Shown here: one piece after another, positions 12,369 through 24,883 of the stretch
Position numbering within the stretch: the first letter of the stretch is position 1
Layout: every line of letters starts with the position of its first letter
NCBI GenBank assembly: GCA_020465985.1
Contig: JAANYP010002668.1
Span: forward strand, 62,001-126,000
Origin: Centrapalus pauciflorus
Taxonomy: Eukaryota > Streptophyta > Magnoliopsida > Asterales > Asteraceae
Length of the DNA: 64,000 bases
Direction of reading: 5' to 3'
The notes under the pieces: model-generated
The model's database searches: none
Told to the model about the DNA's origin: nothing
The model's input: the letters and a program-made list of their open reading frames with translations, nothing else
Translations under genes and position numbers: made by a program

Positions 12369-13265
12369 TTAATTTTTTGCTTTCCTGTTTTCAAATTAAG
12401 CTCAATTTCGTGTAGAGCAAAAAGAAAAGCAAAGACGGAAATTTCATGTTTTCACCGAAATTTGGACATTAGAACTCGTTCTTTCAATTTTTTAATACCC
12501 AATTCACAAATTATAATCAGGTCTTGTAACGACCCAATTATTTAATAAAATTGATAATTAATATTTATTGTAATGAAATACGATTCGGAATATTAATTAA
12601 TTTTAAGGCATATAAATGAATGTTTGTGGAGGAAATTTTATGAATATATGTCTTGAACGTATGGAAGGACTTTAAAAGAAATGCAAATAATTCTAGGGGG
12701 TTGGTTGGTAAATATGATAAAGTTATGGAGTGGAAAGAAAAGAAGAAAAAACTCTTCTTCCTCTTGCTTCATATATTCATTCATTTCAACATTTCAAAAG
12801 TTGAGAGAAAAGAGAAGAAGAAGAAAAGCAAATCAGATTTTTGGGGAAACTTTTCACGATTTTGAAGATCCAAAGAGGTACCACTCTTATTTATAAATCT
12901 TACTCTTTTCTTTTCTTCTCTTCTCCATCTTCATGTGAGGAAGATGAGAAACTCAAATGAGTTTTTATGGATAATGTGGAGAAATCTTTAGATCTTGAAG
13001 AATGATGATGAAATGTTGTAAGAATCATCATTTTAAAAACATGTTATTCAAGTTTTGTGCATTTTGGTGGGTTTTAGCTCAAAAACCCGAAATGGAGTTT
13101 TATGAACTCTCGATAATTCAAAAAGATAAAATAAGTGTTTTTGGTAGTTTAAATGAATCTAAAAAGGTATATATATGTTTGGGAATGATTCCCAACTGTT
13201 TATAATAAAATGTGAGAAGTTTTGGTAGTTTTGAACATTAAATCCGTAAGGCAGAAGGTGCAGAC

Positions 13266-13505
13266 CTGCACTCGACTCGGCGAGTCAGCCTTGATTTTTG
13301 AAAGAAAATTTCTAAGTTAAGGAGTTCGGATGACTTGAGATCCGAATTTAGGATGGGTTGGTCCGAAATTCGGATGTGTCTTGAACCGAGTTCGTGCCAT
13401 CTTTCGGTTGGAAGGGATCCGAATTTCGGATGAGGTTGACCCGAGTTCGGACTACTTGTGATCCGAAGAGACCCGAATTTGGATGTGTCGACTCGGCGAG
13501 TCGGG
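13266..13505. repeat. Palindromic-word block inside the second solo LTR
   Basis: ACTCGGCGAGT occurs near both edges, and between them are several copies of the TCCGAATTTCGGA theme and its partial forms. It lies about 740-980 nt from the LTR start, a position close to that of the blocks in the other LTRs of this window. Confidence 0.65.
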
Positions 13506-13954
13506 CTCAGTTTTGGCCAGAAATTGTAATTTTAATTTTTCTATGGGATCGTTTGCCATAATAGTTAATGACATCAATAAAGAAGAATACTTAGGCCAAT
13601 TTAATAATTGGAAATTGATGCCAGAGTCAATTTAGTATTTCGACTTTGATAACCGGACCAATATTAAGAAATTCTAAGCCGTGGAACTTATAATAAATTA
13701 TATTATGAACCAATTATAGGGGTTTGACGGATTAAAAATCTTTGGAGACTATTAATCATATTTTGACGATTGTAACTCAAATCTGAGGCCGAGAGCTTGT
13801 TGTACACCACTGTGATATCTAGCATTAATGTATTTATATGCATATCATTAATTGTATGTTATTGCTTTCGTATTCATTCTTGTCATTTTCATGCTTTGCC
13901 ATCACATACATTATTGTTGTCATATTAATCGTTTGTTTGACTTCTCCGCTGAGA

Positions 13955-14165
13955 CGGTAAGCCTGTGCGTGTGGTAACCTAGCGGAATCATAATGGTAAG
14001 CCTGTGTGTGGTAACCATCATAGCCTGTAAAACGATAAGCCTGTGGTCTGTGGTAATCGTATGACATCACTGTAAACTGCATAACGATAAGCCTGTGGTC
14101 TGTGGTATTCGAGCAGTAGATTGTAAACTCATTGTACGGTAAGCCTGTGTGTGGTAACCGCAATG
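13955..14165 (+). repeat. Imperfect tandem array of GGTAAGCCTGTG units
   Basis: Five or so copies of a unit of about 40-60 bp share the core GGTAAGCCTGTG or GATAAGCCTGTGG, followed by a GTGGTAA phrase. The spacing varies and the units have diverged. It belongs to the surrounding solo LTR. The translated ORF across it is repetitive and not a real protein. Confidence 0.65.
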
Positions 14166-14810
14166 TGGTAGCTTATTAGCCATTAGTTGGCCTCCTGAGA
14201 TTGTTAGTTGAATTCATGGCATTACATGACATCATTCATATATCGCATGGTACTTTAATCTAGAAACATCACTAAACAACTTTGTTGTTTACCCGTTAGT
14301 TAATATTTCTTTTCAGGAGCTGTTAAGGGTAAAGGCCCGGCTGGCCCAAGCTGTTAGACATTGATTGGAGCACGGATAGGAGCTCCATATTTTGTAGATG
14401 ATTGGGGTGGGAGTAGCAGACTTCCATTTTGGACTTACACGAATTAGTTAATGATTATTAATTCGTTTGTAATCAAACTGATAATTTAGCATTGTGACCC
14501 CAGTTACATTAATTCGTGATTTCCGACACTCTGTTGTGTTATATGCAAAGTGTTTGGAATCACGTTGATGATTATTAAAGTATTATAAAAGTTTTATTTT
14601 GACCGTATTTTCGCAATTACTCTGTATAAATTAATGTATAATGGTATCGAAATACTCGTATTAGTTGTATGGGTGTTTCAGGTCTAATGTCCAAATTTCA
14701 CTAATAAAAAAGAAAAGAAAGTTTTGAAGTTTTTTTATGGAAAAATATAACATGGATAGACGAAAACGCAAAAAACATGAAAATATGTTGGTTTTTTTCA
14801 TAATAAACCC

Positions 14811-15346
14811 TACTTTTTATTATGACCAATGTCACCAAACATAATACATAGCAAACATACAAAGATTATAACCTTTATTTATAAAATTGTTAATGTTTTA
14901 AGGCTACTAATATGTATTTATATATAAAAATAAAATAAAAATAAAAAAGTAGTAATAAGTGGCTGATGGACCTCCACGCTTTTAACAACTGCGGGCGGCC
15001 CACCCTCACAAAAAGGAATGGAAGAACACATTGTAAGATGGATCATGACGATTTGATTTACAAACCAATCGCAATGTAAACTGACTACACTCACTGCTTA
15101 TTTCACTTCACCTCTCCCAAATATCGGCCAATAATGCCTGCCTATCAATCAATGAATTGAGTCACATCATTCATTTATGCAATTTTTGTAATAGCCGTAA
15201 AATTTAAAACACACAAAAAAAAAATATTTAAAAACACACAACTAATCTAAAACCTAATAATAAACCTAATCAAGTTATCGGTGATCATAGCGGTACGACT
15301 TTTACTTTGGCGATTTCGGGGACGAAATCATTTTAAGTGGTAGGTG
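14811..15346. other. AT-rich spacer, no gene seen
   Basis: It ends in the phrase CGATTTCGGGGACGAAATC (from about 15309), which belongs to the LTR-end structure that follows. Nothing else is recognised. Confidence 0.4.
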
Positions 15347-16704
15347 TTATAATAACCCAAATTTAATAATTGACGATTTCGGGGACGAAATCAATTTAAG
15401 TGGTGAGTGTTATAATAACCCGAATATTAAATAACAAATATTAATAAATAGAAATACTAATAATAATAAAAAACCTTAATAACATTGATTAAACATTAAT
15501 ATAACATTATTTGTAAAAAAAAAGGGCTAAAGTAACAAACTTTATAACTCAGATAAATAAACCAAAATAAGATGGGCTTTAATTATAATTATCCACTAAA
15601 CAAGCCCAACCCGTATATAATTAAAATATAAATTAGAATTAGGTTTTATGATTATTATGTATTTGATTAATTATTTAAGTTATGGGTCGGGTCGGGTCAA
15701 CCCGTTTCTTTTTTCCTTTCCCCTTAATTCTCGGACTCACACACCCACGCACACCAAACCCACATTCACTCACTCTCTCTCTCTCTCTCTTCTTTCTCTC
15801 TCTACTCTTCCTCTCCTCCCTCTGCTCTCCGCCTTCTCTGTCTGCTTCTCCGGCGACCCCGCCGCCGCTCACCGGCAACCACCACCAACCCTCGACTCCT
15901 CTCTGCCATCTCCCTCGTCCCTCGCTCGGCAACCAACAACGGCAGCGGCCTAAACCCTAGTGCCGCCGTCGCCGCACAACACCAAAACTCCATCGCCACC
16001 GCCTTCACCGCTCAGCCTCACAGCCGCTCACACTCACCCGCTCGATCTCTCGGCTCACACGCTCATCTCTCTCTCGGCGCTCACACATCGCGGCTGACCA
16101 GGCTCATCGCCGCCGCCGCCGGTTACGGAACCACAGCCCCACAACCATCATCGCCGCTCAAAACCCGGATATTAGGTTTGTTGTTCTTATTTCGTTTATT
16201 TATTTATTTTTACTTTGGTTGTTTTCAGATTTTTCTATAACATTAACTTCATATATAAACTAAATAACAAAAACATGATATTAAAAGAGTTTGGCTACCT
16301 CAATTTGCAGATTCCGATTCTGATCTCCTCCAATTACTTGAACGGCCGGCTAGGGCTTCACTTACTTTTCAGAGTTTGTAATTAGGGTTTAGGGTTTGAG
16401 ATTAATGTTAATAAATATAGGTGTAACCCTAAATATACGGGTTGGACTTGTTTAGTGGATAATTATAATTAAAGTCCATCTTATTTTGGTTTATTTATCT
16501 GAGTTATAAAGTTTGTTACTTTAGCCCCTTTTATTTTACAAATAATGTTATATTAATGTTTAATCAATGTTATTAAGGTTTTTTATTATTATTAGTATTT
16601 CTATTTATTAATATTTGTTATTTAATATTCGGGTTATTATAACACTCACCACTTAAATTGATTTCGTCCCCGAAATCGCCAATTATTAAATTCGGGTTAT
16701 TATA
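15309..16704. mobile_element. Rearranged Ty3 retrotransposon ends: inverted LTR-like arms around a CpG- and CT-rich core
   Basis: The word TTTCGGGGACGAAATC followed by TTTAAGTGG and TGTTATAATAACCC occurs twice in direct orientation (about 15312 and 15375) and once inverted (about 16640-16680). In Ty3 elements a phrase like GGGGACGAAAT lies near the end of pol, just before the polypurine tract and the 3' LTR. The arms 15347-15617 and 16433-16704 are near reverse complements. The core (about 15700-16170) is rich in CT repeats, CCG codon-like runs and CpG. It looks like a promoter and leader region, either of the element or captured from a gene. The proline-rich ORFs in it show no family resemblance. 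Confidence 0.55.
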
Positions 16705-17395
16705 ATTTTATTCTTTTAATTTAATGATTTTTGCTATAGGTATATCAACTATATAAATCACAAATTGATCATTTAAATTGGTTTATGCTATTTAAATCCA
16801 TCTTTACGGAATAGATTTGATATTTGTCAAGTTCTAATATATATAATCATCATTTTAATACATTAAAAATAGTCAAAACCTTAAAATTGTTAATTAATTA
16901 TTTTGTGTCTCGAGACTCTCGAGTTATGTCATGTCTACAACTTACATCACCATTATTAGTGTTCAGGAGGGGCTGGTCTTCATCGGGCGACGAGGGTGTG
17001 GTGGTGCGATGTAGGGGGACATCATCAGTGAGAGACATATAATAGAGTTTTAATAATATGAAATTGAGTTTGTATATGAATGATTAGACTTTGATGGCAC
17101 AGGGGAAAACGTCGGCGTGGGAGTAGTGGCCGGCGGAAGGAGGACGCCACCAGGAAGGATGAGGTTGCAAGGGTGGAGCGAGGTGAGAGAGAAGCAATGA
17201 GGGTGGAGAAGGATATTAGGTTGAATTGAGCAATCAGTGATGATAAGCGTATGATCCCGTGCTAACCGAATAAGTTACTAATAAGTAAAAATTGTCACTT
17301 ATTACTTATTAAAAAAGAATGCACTTATTGTCATTGTTCACTTACCGAATAAGTGTTATAGCCTCGTAAGTGCTTATTGTAAAAAAAGAACAAGG
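16705..17395. other. Non-coding region with a short GC-rich patch
   Basis: Mostly AT-rich. A patch at about 16960-17200 is G-rich and codes in several frames for low-complexity Gly/Arg/Val sequence; it may be a decayed fragment of a mobile element. No boundaries or family can be named. Confidence 0.35.
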
Positions 17396-17403
17396 CCTAG
17401 GAT

Positions 17404-18050
17404 TAGAAATGACAATGGGGCGGGACGGGGCGGGGATCTCAGTTCCCATCCCCATCCCCGCTTCATAATCCTCTCCCCCATCCCCAGCCCCATCCCCGTC
17501 GGGGAATGAGTTTCTATTCCCATCCCCGTCCCAATCGGGGATCGGGGATCCCCGTCGGGGAATCGGGTTTTTCACGTTCCTAAATATTATGTAAGTTTAA
17601 ACTATAAATAGTACTTTAGTAGAAAAATATATGTAAATAAACATTAAAAAAATTAATTCAAACATATTTGAGGTATTTCGTATAACTTTATAATAAAACT
17701 AAAACAAAGAAATGGATGCAAAACTTTTATAAAACCAATAAAATGAAAAATAACAATAGTATTTTAAATTATAGAAAAGTCATATACAATGATATTTAAT
17801 ATATTTTATAAAATGTAATGAATAATTTACATTGTAAGTTAAATATATATAATAATTTATATTAAAACATAATTTATAACCGGGGTCGGGTTCGGGGTCG
17901 GGGATTAAAGTGTCTCCCATCCCCGCCCCATCCCCATTATTTTAAATCGGGGATTCCCCGTCCCCATCCCCGGTCAACTCGGGGATTCTCCGGTCAAATC
18001 GGGGTCAGGTTACGGGTTCCCCTTTGGGATGAGTTTTTTTGCCATGCCTA
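17404..18050. mobile_element. hAT-type non-autonomous element with G/C-rich ends
   Basis: The left terminus TAGAAATGACAATGGGGCGG and the right terminus TTTTTTGCCATGCCTA form an inverted pair with the short match expected of hAT elements. An exact 8-bp duplication CCTAGGAT flanks it (17396-17403 and 18051-18058). Subterminal zones repeat GGGGA/TCCCC words densely on both sides of an AT-rich centre. It has no transposase reading frame. Confidence 0.88.
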
Positions 18051-18058
18051 CCTAGGAT

Positions 18059-20418
18059 AAATTAACTTATGTTATATTATATGACGGGTCTGTTTGGCTA
18101 AAAATAACAAAATTGGTACTGGTAGCTGGAGCTTTTTATGGGAGCTGAAACTTTTGGTAGCTAGAGTTGGAGCTTTGATAGTTGGAAGTTTTATTAATAG
18201 ACGTGTTTGGTAAAGTTGCTCGAGCTGATTAATATAAAATGACATAAAAGTATATATAAATAAATAAAAGGTTAATTGCGTAAAAAGTGTCACCATGTCA
18301 GATTGTCTAGTCAAATGATACGTAAAAAGTTTGGCTAACTTAAGGAATAAAACTGTCGTTTCAGCAAAATTTATTTATTTTTATTCTGATAATATTATCT
18401 AAACTGATGTGTTTTAATTAGTTTATTATTTTAATTAGAAAAAATTAATATGTTGCCAAAAATTAAAAAAAAAAAGATAACAAAAATTAATGCAATTTAT
18501 GGATAAAATATAGCTAGAGATTTTAAAAAAATAAAAAAGCTTACGCTCTCTCAAATTATGTGCTAAACAATCCTTTTATATCCAGATATTTAATGATATT
18601 AATATATACTATATACTATTATAACGTACAAAATATAATAATTGTAGCATATGATATTAATATATTTCACTATCTTATTTCAAATGATTTATATTAAATT
18701 ATGAAATTCGATTATTATTAAAGTAATTTAGTGGTGTGGGATTGAGAAAAAAGTGAAAACGTAAAAAGTAAACAAAATTATTACTAAAAGCATATTATAC
18801 ATTATTTATCACCCACCACTATCTCCTCCAATTGTGTTCGTTAAGTTCAATTGGGGGCTTCAAAAGGTGAGACTCATTTTCAAGGAACTAACAACAACAT
18901 TTCCTAGAATAAAGTATATTTTAATATTAAACTATATTTCCTTTTATTTTAAGATTACAAAACGATATTTAAAATTCGATATAGTTCAAGCAAGTTGAAC
19001 TAAAAGGTAAAAATACTTTATACACTCATGTATAATAATAATGATACAAGTGGAATTTGCATATTTGGTATTGCATTTTGATAGTGATCATTGTTTATTT
19101 TATTATTATGTTTTGAAAATGTAAATGATTAATGAAAAATGTTTGATAAATGCAAATTGAAAATCAATTTGTATGCTTTGAAAATGCATTTCTCGTTTAT
19201 TTTCAAATTACTTTTTTCTTCTCTGTAACTGGTCTTAACTTAAACATTGTATTTCATTCTTTGCTTCAACCTTACCACCTCCATCAATTTATTTATTGTT
19301 GGAAATTAAATAGAAAACATTACCATTTAGAATTATTAAGTAATTCCTATGTTTGGTATTTAACAGAATTTAGGCTTACATCTACGATTTCTTTACTCCC
19401 AAAAGCAATAAAATACACCAAATGTTTGTATATTTTATTACAATCGTGAATTTTTACGATGAAAAAAGAAATAAGTCTAATATCAAAGGCTTGAAAAAAT
19501 TATACACCGATGGTGAAACTATAAAAGATTTTTGGTTGAAAGTGAAATCCAACCAACCTACAACAAAGCATCAAATTGATGGAAATGAATGAATAGCTAG
19601 ACATCTATGTACATTTGGAGTCCTAATTGATGCATGTGTATAATCTATTGATAATTTAAAAAATATGATTGTAAGTGATAAAGAATATATAATTCAATAA
19701 TATGTAAATATTTTTGATAATTTGATATGTCTAGTTATTAAACAATATGATTTAGTAAACACTACAAATTTGATGATCTAATTAATCTATCTTAATATCA
19801 ATTAATATAGAAAAAAAATCTTTATTTATTTTAATTTTTCATGATTTCTTATGAGATATTAACAAAATATCATATCATTCATCTTCATATTATTTTCATA
19901 AAAAATCATCATATTAAAAGCTTATTTAATTGATTGGTAATTACTCTTTAACATTATTATTTATACATATTATAGTATGTTAAAATTTTTATTTTAATAG
20001 TTAATAAGACTAAACTTTAATAAATCTTAAATATTATATCATTAAAATGTTTTAAATATGAAAATTCTATCCACACCTCTTTATGATGTGACATCTTCGC
20101 ACCTGTTTTGATTTGATTTTATTACTTTGATAATTAAATATTCAGAAAAAAATGATATTACCTATCTAAAACGTGCAATTGGTAAAAAGAAAGTATGAAT
20201 AACATCCCCACATTCCCTTTGAATCCTTAATAATGGTTTATACCTGAACCAAGTTGCCACTTCACATGTCTAGAGTATAAACCACTGCTACATTACCTAG
20301 TTTAAAGTTTATATTATAAACACGTTAATATATATAAACGGTTCATCTTTTAATTTTTAAATAATAGAAAACCATTTTCAGAGAATCTTTTTATTTTAAA
20401 ATTATTTATATATATAGA
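18059..20418. other. AT-rich non-coding region
   Basis: No gene or RNA gene is recognised. Around 18089-18250 there are phrases such as GTCTGTTTGGCTAAAAAT and repeats of the sense AGCTGGAGCTTTT that resemble the end of a TIR element whose partner end I could not find. Confidence 0.4.
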
Positions 20419-21121
20419 GTTGGGTTCACATAAGAATCCTTCTATTCCGTGAGAACCTGAGAACCACTCTAAAATGTGTGCATCCAATGTAAAAAATTAT
20501 GCATTTGATACTAAAATTATAGCATTTGATGAATTACACATTTCATGTATACATTTACACATCTAATGATACATTTATCCACTTTATGTACGAATTTATA
20601 CATTTGATAAAATTTGTGCATTTAACGTTCAAAATTATGCATTTAGGGTATAATTTAATAAATTTAAGTTTTAAAGGTAATTATAATGTTAGAATATCAT
20701 ATTTATTAATATTAAATAGGGTTTATTATGAAAAAACCAGCATGTTTTCATATTTTTTGCGTTTTTGTCCATCCATGTTATTTTTTTCTATAAAGTTACA
20801 TTTTTCTTTTTGGTTTAGTGAAATTTGGACATTAGAACCCGTTTTTTCAGTTTTTAAAAACCCGGTTCACAAATTATAACCGGGGTCTAATGTCCAAATT
20901 TCACTAAACCAAAAATAATAATAACTTGAGGTTTTTTATGGAAAAAAATAACAACATGGATGGACGAAAACGCAAAAAACATGAAAACATGTTGGTTTTT
21001 TCATAATAAACCCATATTAAATACCAATAATGATTTTAAGTCCTAGATTTAATTTTCAAATTTGTGCATTTTGAAGTGTTCTCACGTTCTCACGGAATTG
21101 AGAGTTTTTACCGTAACCCAA

Positions 21122-21123
<2 letters not shown>
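20419..21123. mobile_element. TIR element (GTTGGGTTC ends) interrupted by a foldback element
   Basis: The left arm contains GTTGGGTTCACATAAG and ATTCCGTGAGAACCTGAGAA. The right arm is the imperfect reverse complement (GTTCTCACGTTCTCACGGAAT ... GTAACCCAAC). The element sits in TA-repeat sequence, so its target duplication cannot be read with confidence, and I leave the superfamily open. A second transposon (20719-21013) inserted into its middle. The core repeats GCATTTGAT/ACATTTGAT-like words. Confidence 0.6.
20719..21013. mobile_element. Foldback miniature element, intact copy (Mutator-like)
   Basis: A 295-bp near-perfect palindrome starting GGGTTTATTATG and ending CATAATAAACCC. It is flanked by an exact 10-bp duplication ATATTAAATA (20709-20718 and 21014-21023), fitting a Mutator-like mechanism. 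Two more copies exist in the window (12458-14810, split; 60686-60986). Confidence 0.9.
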
Positions 21124-21200
<77 letters not shown>

Positions 21201-21238
21201 TATGTGTGTGTGTGTATGTATGTATGTATGTATGTAAA
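21123..21238. repeat. Compound microsatellite (AT)n(GT)n(GTAT)n
   Basis: About 20 AT units pass directly into GT units and then GTAT units. The ORFs on both strands across it are Tyr/Ile/Val or His/Thr repeats and are artefacts. Confidence 0.95.
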
Positions 21239-21974
21239 AGAAAAACACATAATCTCACGTGTCACCTTCACGTTTAATCACAAAAATAAATACAACTTAT
21301 TATTAAACATAAATTAAAAGATGTATATAATTTTTTATTTTTTAAAATCTATAAATGTTAATATATAATTAACTCTATGCATCATTTTTACTATCTCATA
21401 ACTTATCATCATTGTCTTTTTAATTCATCTATAAACTTTAAATAAATTTATTAAAATAAAATGTCTTAAATTATATAACTTAAATATATACAAATATATA
21501 ATAATTAATATTTGTATGTTATAACTTTAAACTATACATTTTATATAACTAATTATTTATTAAAGACTATCCACATAAGATGCGAATTCATAAACTAGTT
21601 AGGTTTACGTATGGAGCTTTTGAGAAATTATTGAAATGATCGCTTGTGGGTCATTATTTTTTCTTATGTTTTAAAAGGTTAAAAAATTATTAATGATGGT
21701 GACATAGCACTTTATGTGATATGGCATTCAAAAAAATCGTGTAATGGACTTTGATATTATCTAGAACATTTTATTTACATCCCATTTGATTTGATTTTTT
21801 TCATACTCACTTAGAACATCTGGAATGGTCAATAAAGACCACACCACAACCTAGGGATTTTTGCCTAGGTGGCCGCAACTCACCATGGTGAGCACCACTC
21901 TAGCCACAAATTCACCATCTTGTTCCACGTTACCTTCCGTGATGCAACCACGCTTTCGAGGCACTCCCGCCATG

Positions 21975-22009
<35 letters not shown>

Positions 22010-24311
22010 ATTTTTATTTAAGATAAGAAAGTGGAGCGTACGTGGAGACCTTTTTGGAACGTGAAATGTAAACTATGGTGGAATTATAGAGTGATGTTGC
22101 GGAATTTGTCTGCACCAATCCTGATGGACTTATCATATAAATTTCTTCACTCTTTTCACGTCTTTGTTTTTTATTGAAACTTTGAAATAACTATATTATT
22201 ATTATTATTAACACTTCTTTTCTTTTTGAGAAAAAAAAGAACATAACAATATTTTTTTAAAAAAAATAAATATTTAATGTTAGTTAGAATTCTTTATATA
22301 TATTAAAATGAGAACACTTAAATGTCACGTGTCATCTTCATGTTTAACCGAAGTAAACACAATTTATTATATTTAAAATAAAATAAAAGATAAATACAAT
22401 TTATTATTTTTTAAAATCTATAAATGTGAATTAATAATAAACTAGATAAGAATGATTGTGTTATGTATTTACCAACTTTTGTTTTAAGAAATAATTTATA
22501 ATTTTTAGGATAAGCAGAAAGGATGACATGTTTGAGATTAATTAGTTTCTCAACTTCTTATTTGAGGCCGGAAAAGTTTTTTAAAATTTTTTTATGTGTG
22601 AAATTGTTTTAAAAAGCTTTTATTTTAAAAATATACTTTAAACCATTTTATATACAAACCGAACACGATAGTTTATAAACAAAACCTTTTTGCTGGAATT
22701 AATTGGGTTAGATATATATACATCAATTGATTAAAAATGAAACGACACGAATTTGTCATGAAATTAATTCATTCGGATAAAATATTGTTTTTGAAGATTC
22801 TGAAATGATTAAATTAACACAAAACATAACATGTTTAAAACGTATAAACGAGACAAGCACGATAAGTTTAAAATGTATAAAAATTTCACAAAAAGGAAAC
22901 GTTAGAAAACTTATTCAATAAAATAAAAAATTATTAAATATTATTGTTAATTAATTTAATAAATAATATGAAAGAAAAAATTATTTTAAAAAATAATTTA
23001 GTAAAAATTTAATTAATTATAATTAATATTGATAATTTATTAATACAAAAGATAATAAATTAATTAATAAAAATTCTATATATATTAATAGAAAAAAGCA
23101 TGATGTAACATGGGAATGGAAAGATGCAACAAGTAAAAAGAAGGTACATATAGTAAGATCTTATTATTTATTGTTCTTTTTATATAAGAATTTAAAAGAG
23201 TGTTTGATTCATGATTTTTTTTTTGGGATTTACTAAAATTTGCAATTAAAATATTGTATTTATTTTGTAGATTTCAGTTAGTATTAAAAATCTCTGGATT
23301 TCTTAAATCTCATCATTTTTTTGTTATTTAAACACACCCCATATATTACATGTGTAGTAAACTAGTTTGTTATTATAATAAAATGCTAAATTTGGCTTAT
23401 ATGAAGGAAAACAAATGGTTTTCCTTTTTGGTTTTCATCGAAAAATATGATTTTCTTGAAAACATGTTCAAATTGTATAATTTTCAAATCCAAGGATTTT
23501 TAATTTATAACTAGAGTTCAAGAGTTACCCATTTGATGTGCTTATTTGATGTATTTATTTCCTGCTCTCAAATCTTGGTTCACACGAACCACCTTTTATC
23601 TTTTTTATATGGTCTTGGTTCATAGGCGACCACCGACCCTACAACAACTGACACAGTGGTATCTTCAGCAAACCGCTCATCACCAGCAAACAACACAATG
23701 ACACATTGCTCTCACGCTCTCCTTTGGATGCACGTCCTTTCTTTGTCACCCTACTTACTTGAAAAAAAAAATCAAAAGATCTATTGAAAAAATTGACATA
23801 TATGTTGATTCAATTCGTTTTAGTGTTTTTCTCACTCTTGTTTTTGTGTTTTACCCTTCCAATAAAGTTAATTGTTTCTCTATCATGTTGTGGCCTTCAA
23901 TGTGTTGAAGATATCAACCCCTGGTGAAAAAGTCAATCTATTAAAGAATCGACCCTTGTTATTTTTTGTTCTTGCCCTCCATCTCTCCCTCCCCCACTTA
24001 CGCTTGGCAAAAAAAAAAGACCCCTGTAAGGAGACCTGAAACCTGATCCGGACTTGACCGAGGAATCCCCGAACTCGAGTTTACCGGGGATGAGAACACT
24101 TAAATCTCTGACCCCGATTCCATTAAACATTATTATACAAATTATTATGTTTATTTAATTTTATAATATAAACTATTCACTATGATTTATATAAATTATT
24201 AATCATGCACACACACACACATATATTATAACTCTTACGTCATTAAATTATCTTATTTTATTTCCTTTTTATATTCTATAAGCAATTTACATAAATTTAT
24301 TATTTTGGTTT
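21239..24311. other. Long AT-rich non-coding region with simple repeats
   Basis: No gene is recognised. Visible items: a (CT)n tract at about 21975-22008; a possible small TIR element around 23190-23342 (left AGAGTGTTTGATTCATG, right ATTTAAACACACCCC) without a clear target duplication; and a short GC-richer patch at about 23990-24120 with GGGGAT/ATCCCC words like those of hAT elements, echoed at about 25000-25115. Confidence 0.4.
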
Positions 24312-24320
24312 TATTATAAA

Positions 24321-24874
24321 AGGCTAAAGTCGTACAATAGTAGTGTACTTTTTAAAGTGTATCGATATAGTCAGTGTACTTTTTATATTGTTAATATCAT
24401 ACCTTTATTTTTTATGACTGATTATTTCGTCTAGCTTTGCGCAGTTGTGGGAGAATTGTCGGTACGAACTTGTTCACCGTTGGATCTGTGTGAAATTTGA
24501 GGAGAAGCTTCACAACACATAGTTCTTCGATCTAGACGGTGGAGATCGTCATTGGAGATTTCTATAGAGGTCTGTAGGTGTTTGAAGTTGGTTGTGCTGT
24601 GTGATTTCTCCTACCAGATTATCACAAGGACGAGAAAGTGTATTTGATGCTTCAATTATAAAAATTTGAACATTAATAAAAAGAGAAATTTCACTCTTAA
24701 CAGGTACAGCCAGTAACCGGTTACCAAAGGTATCATATTGGTATTAAAAAATATAGTACACGTATCAAATTTGAACGATTCAGAAAGTACACGTGTAATA
24801 TGAATAATTAAAATAGTACACGTATCATATCGATACATTTTAAAAAGTACACAACTATTCTACGACTTTAACCC
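24321..24874. mobile_element. Mutator-like miniature element with long inverted repeats
   Basis: The termini AGGCTAAAGTCGTA and TACGACTTTAACCC are inverted. The similarity continues inwards through words such as GTGTACTTTTTAAA and TATCGATA for about 60 bp or more. An exact 9-bp duplication TATTATAAA flanks it (24312-24320 and 24875-24883). It has no coding capacity. Confidence 0.85.
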
Positions 24875-24883
24875 TATTATAAA

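Larger units (their letters stand above)
12525..14680 (+). mobile_element. Solo LTR of a Ty3-type retrotransposon (about 2.16 kb)
   Basis: Starts TGTAACGACCC and ends GGGTGTTTCA, with an exact 5-bp target duplication GGTCT (12520-12524 and 14681-14685). There is no internal coding domain and no partner LTR. It contains a palindromic-word block at about 13266-13505 (CGACTCGGCGAGTCG-like and CCGAATTTCGG words) and an imperfect tandem array at about 13955-14165 built from GGTAAGCCTGTGTGTGGTAA units. Its insertion inside a foldback element is demonstrated by the intact copies elsewhere in the window. Confidence 0.9.
12458..14810. mobile_element. Foldback miniature element (GGGTTTATTATG family), split by a solo LTR
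   Basis: The segments 12458-12524 and 14681-14810 match the centre and right arm of the intact copies at 20719-21013 and 60686-60986. The intact copies contain the uninterrupted word GGTCT exactly where the LTR entered here. The right terminus is CATAATAAACCC at 14799-14810. The left arm outside 12458 does not match, so that side was truncated or converted before or after the LTR insertion. Confidence 0.75.

Noticed and set aside
13834..14163. 109-codon minus-strand ORF with His/Tyr repeats
   Set aside because: It lies in the tandem GGTAAGCCTGTG array of a solo LTR and only mirrors that repeat.
15648..16008. Overlapping Pro/Ser/Arg-rich ORFs on both strands
   Set aside because: They come from CT repeats and CCG-rich leader-like DNA between inverted LTR arms; all frames are open because of composition and none resembles a protein family.
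21056..21277. ORFs rich in Tyr-Ile, Cys-Val or His-Thr
   Set aside because: Direct translations of the AT/GT microsatellite.
23190..23342. Possible small TIR element
   Set aside because: The ends are only loosely complementary and no target duplication could be read.
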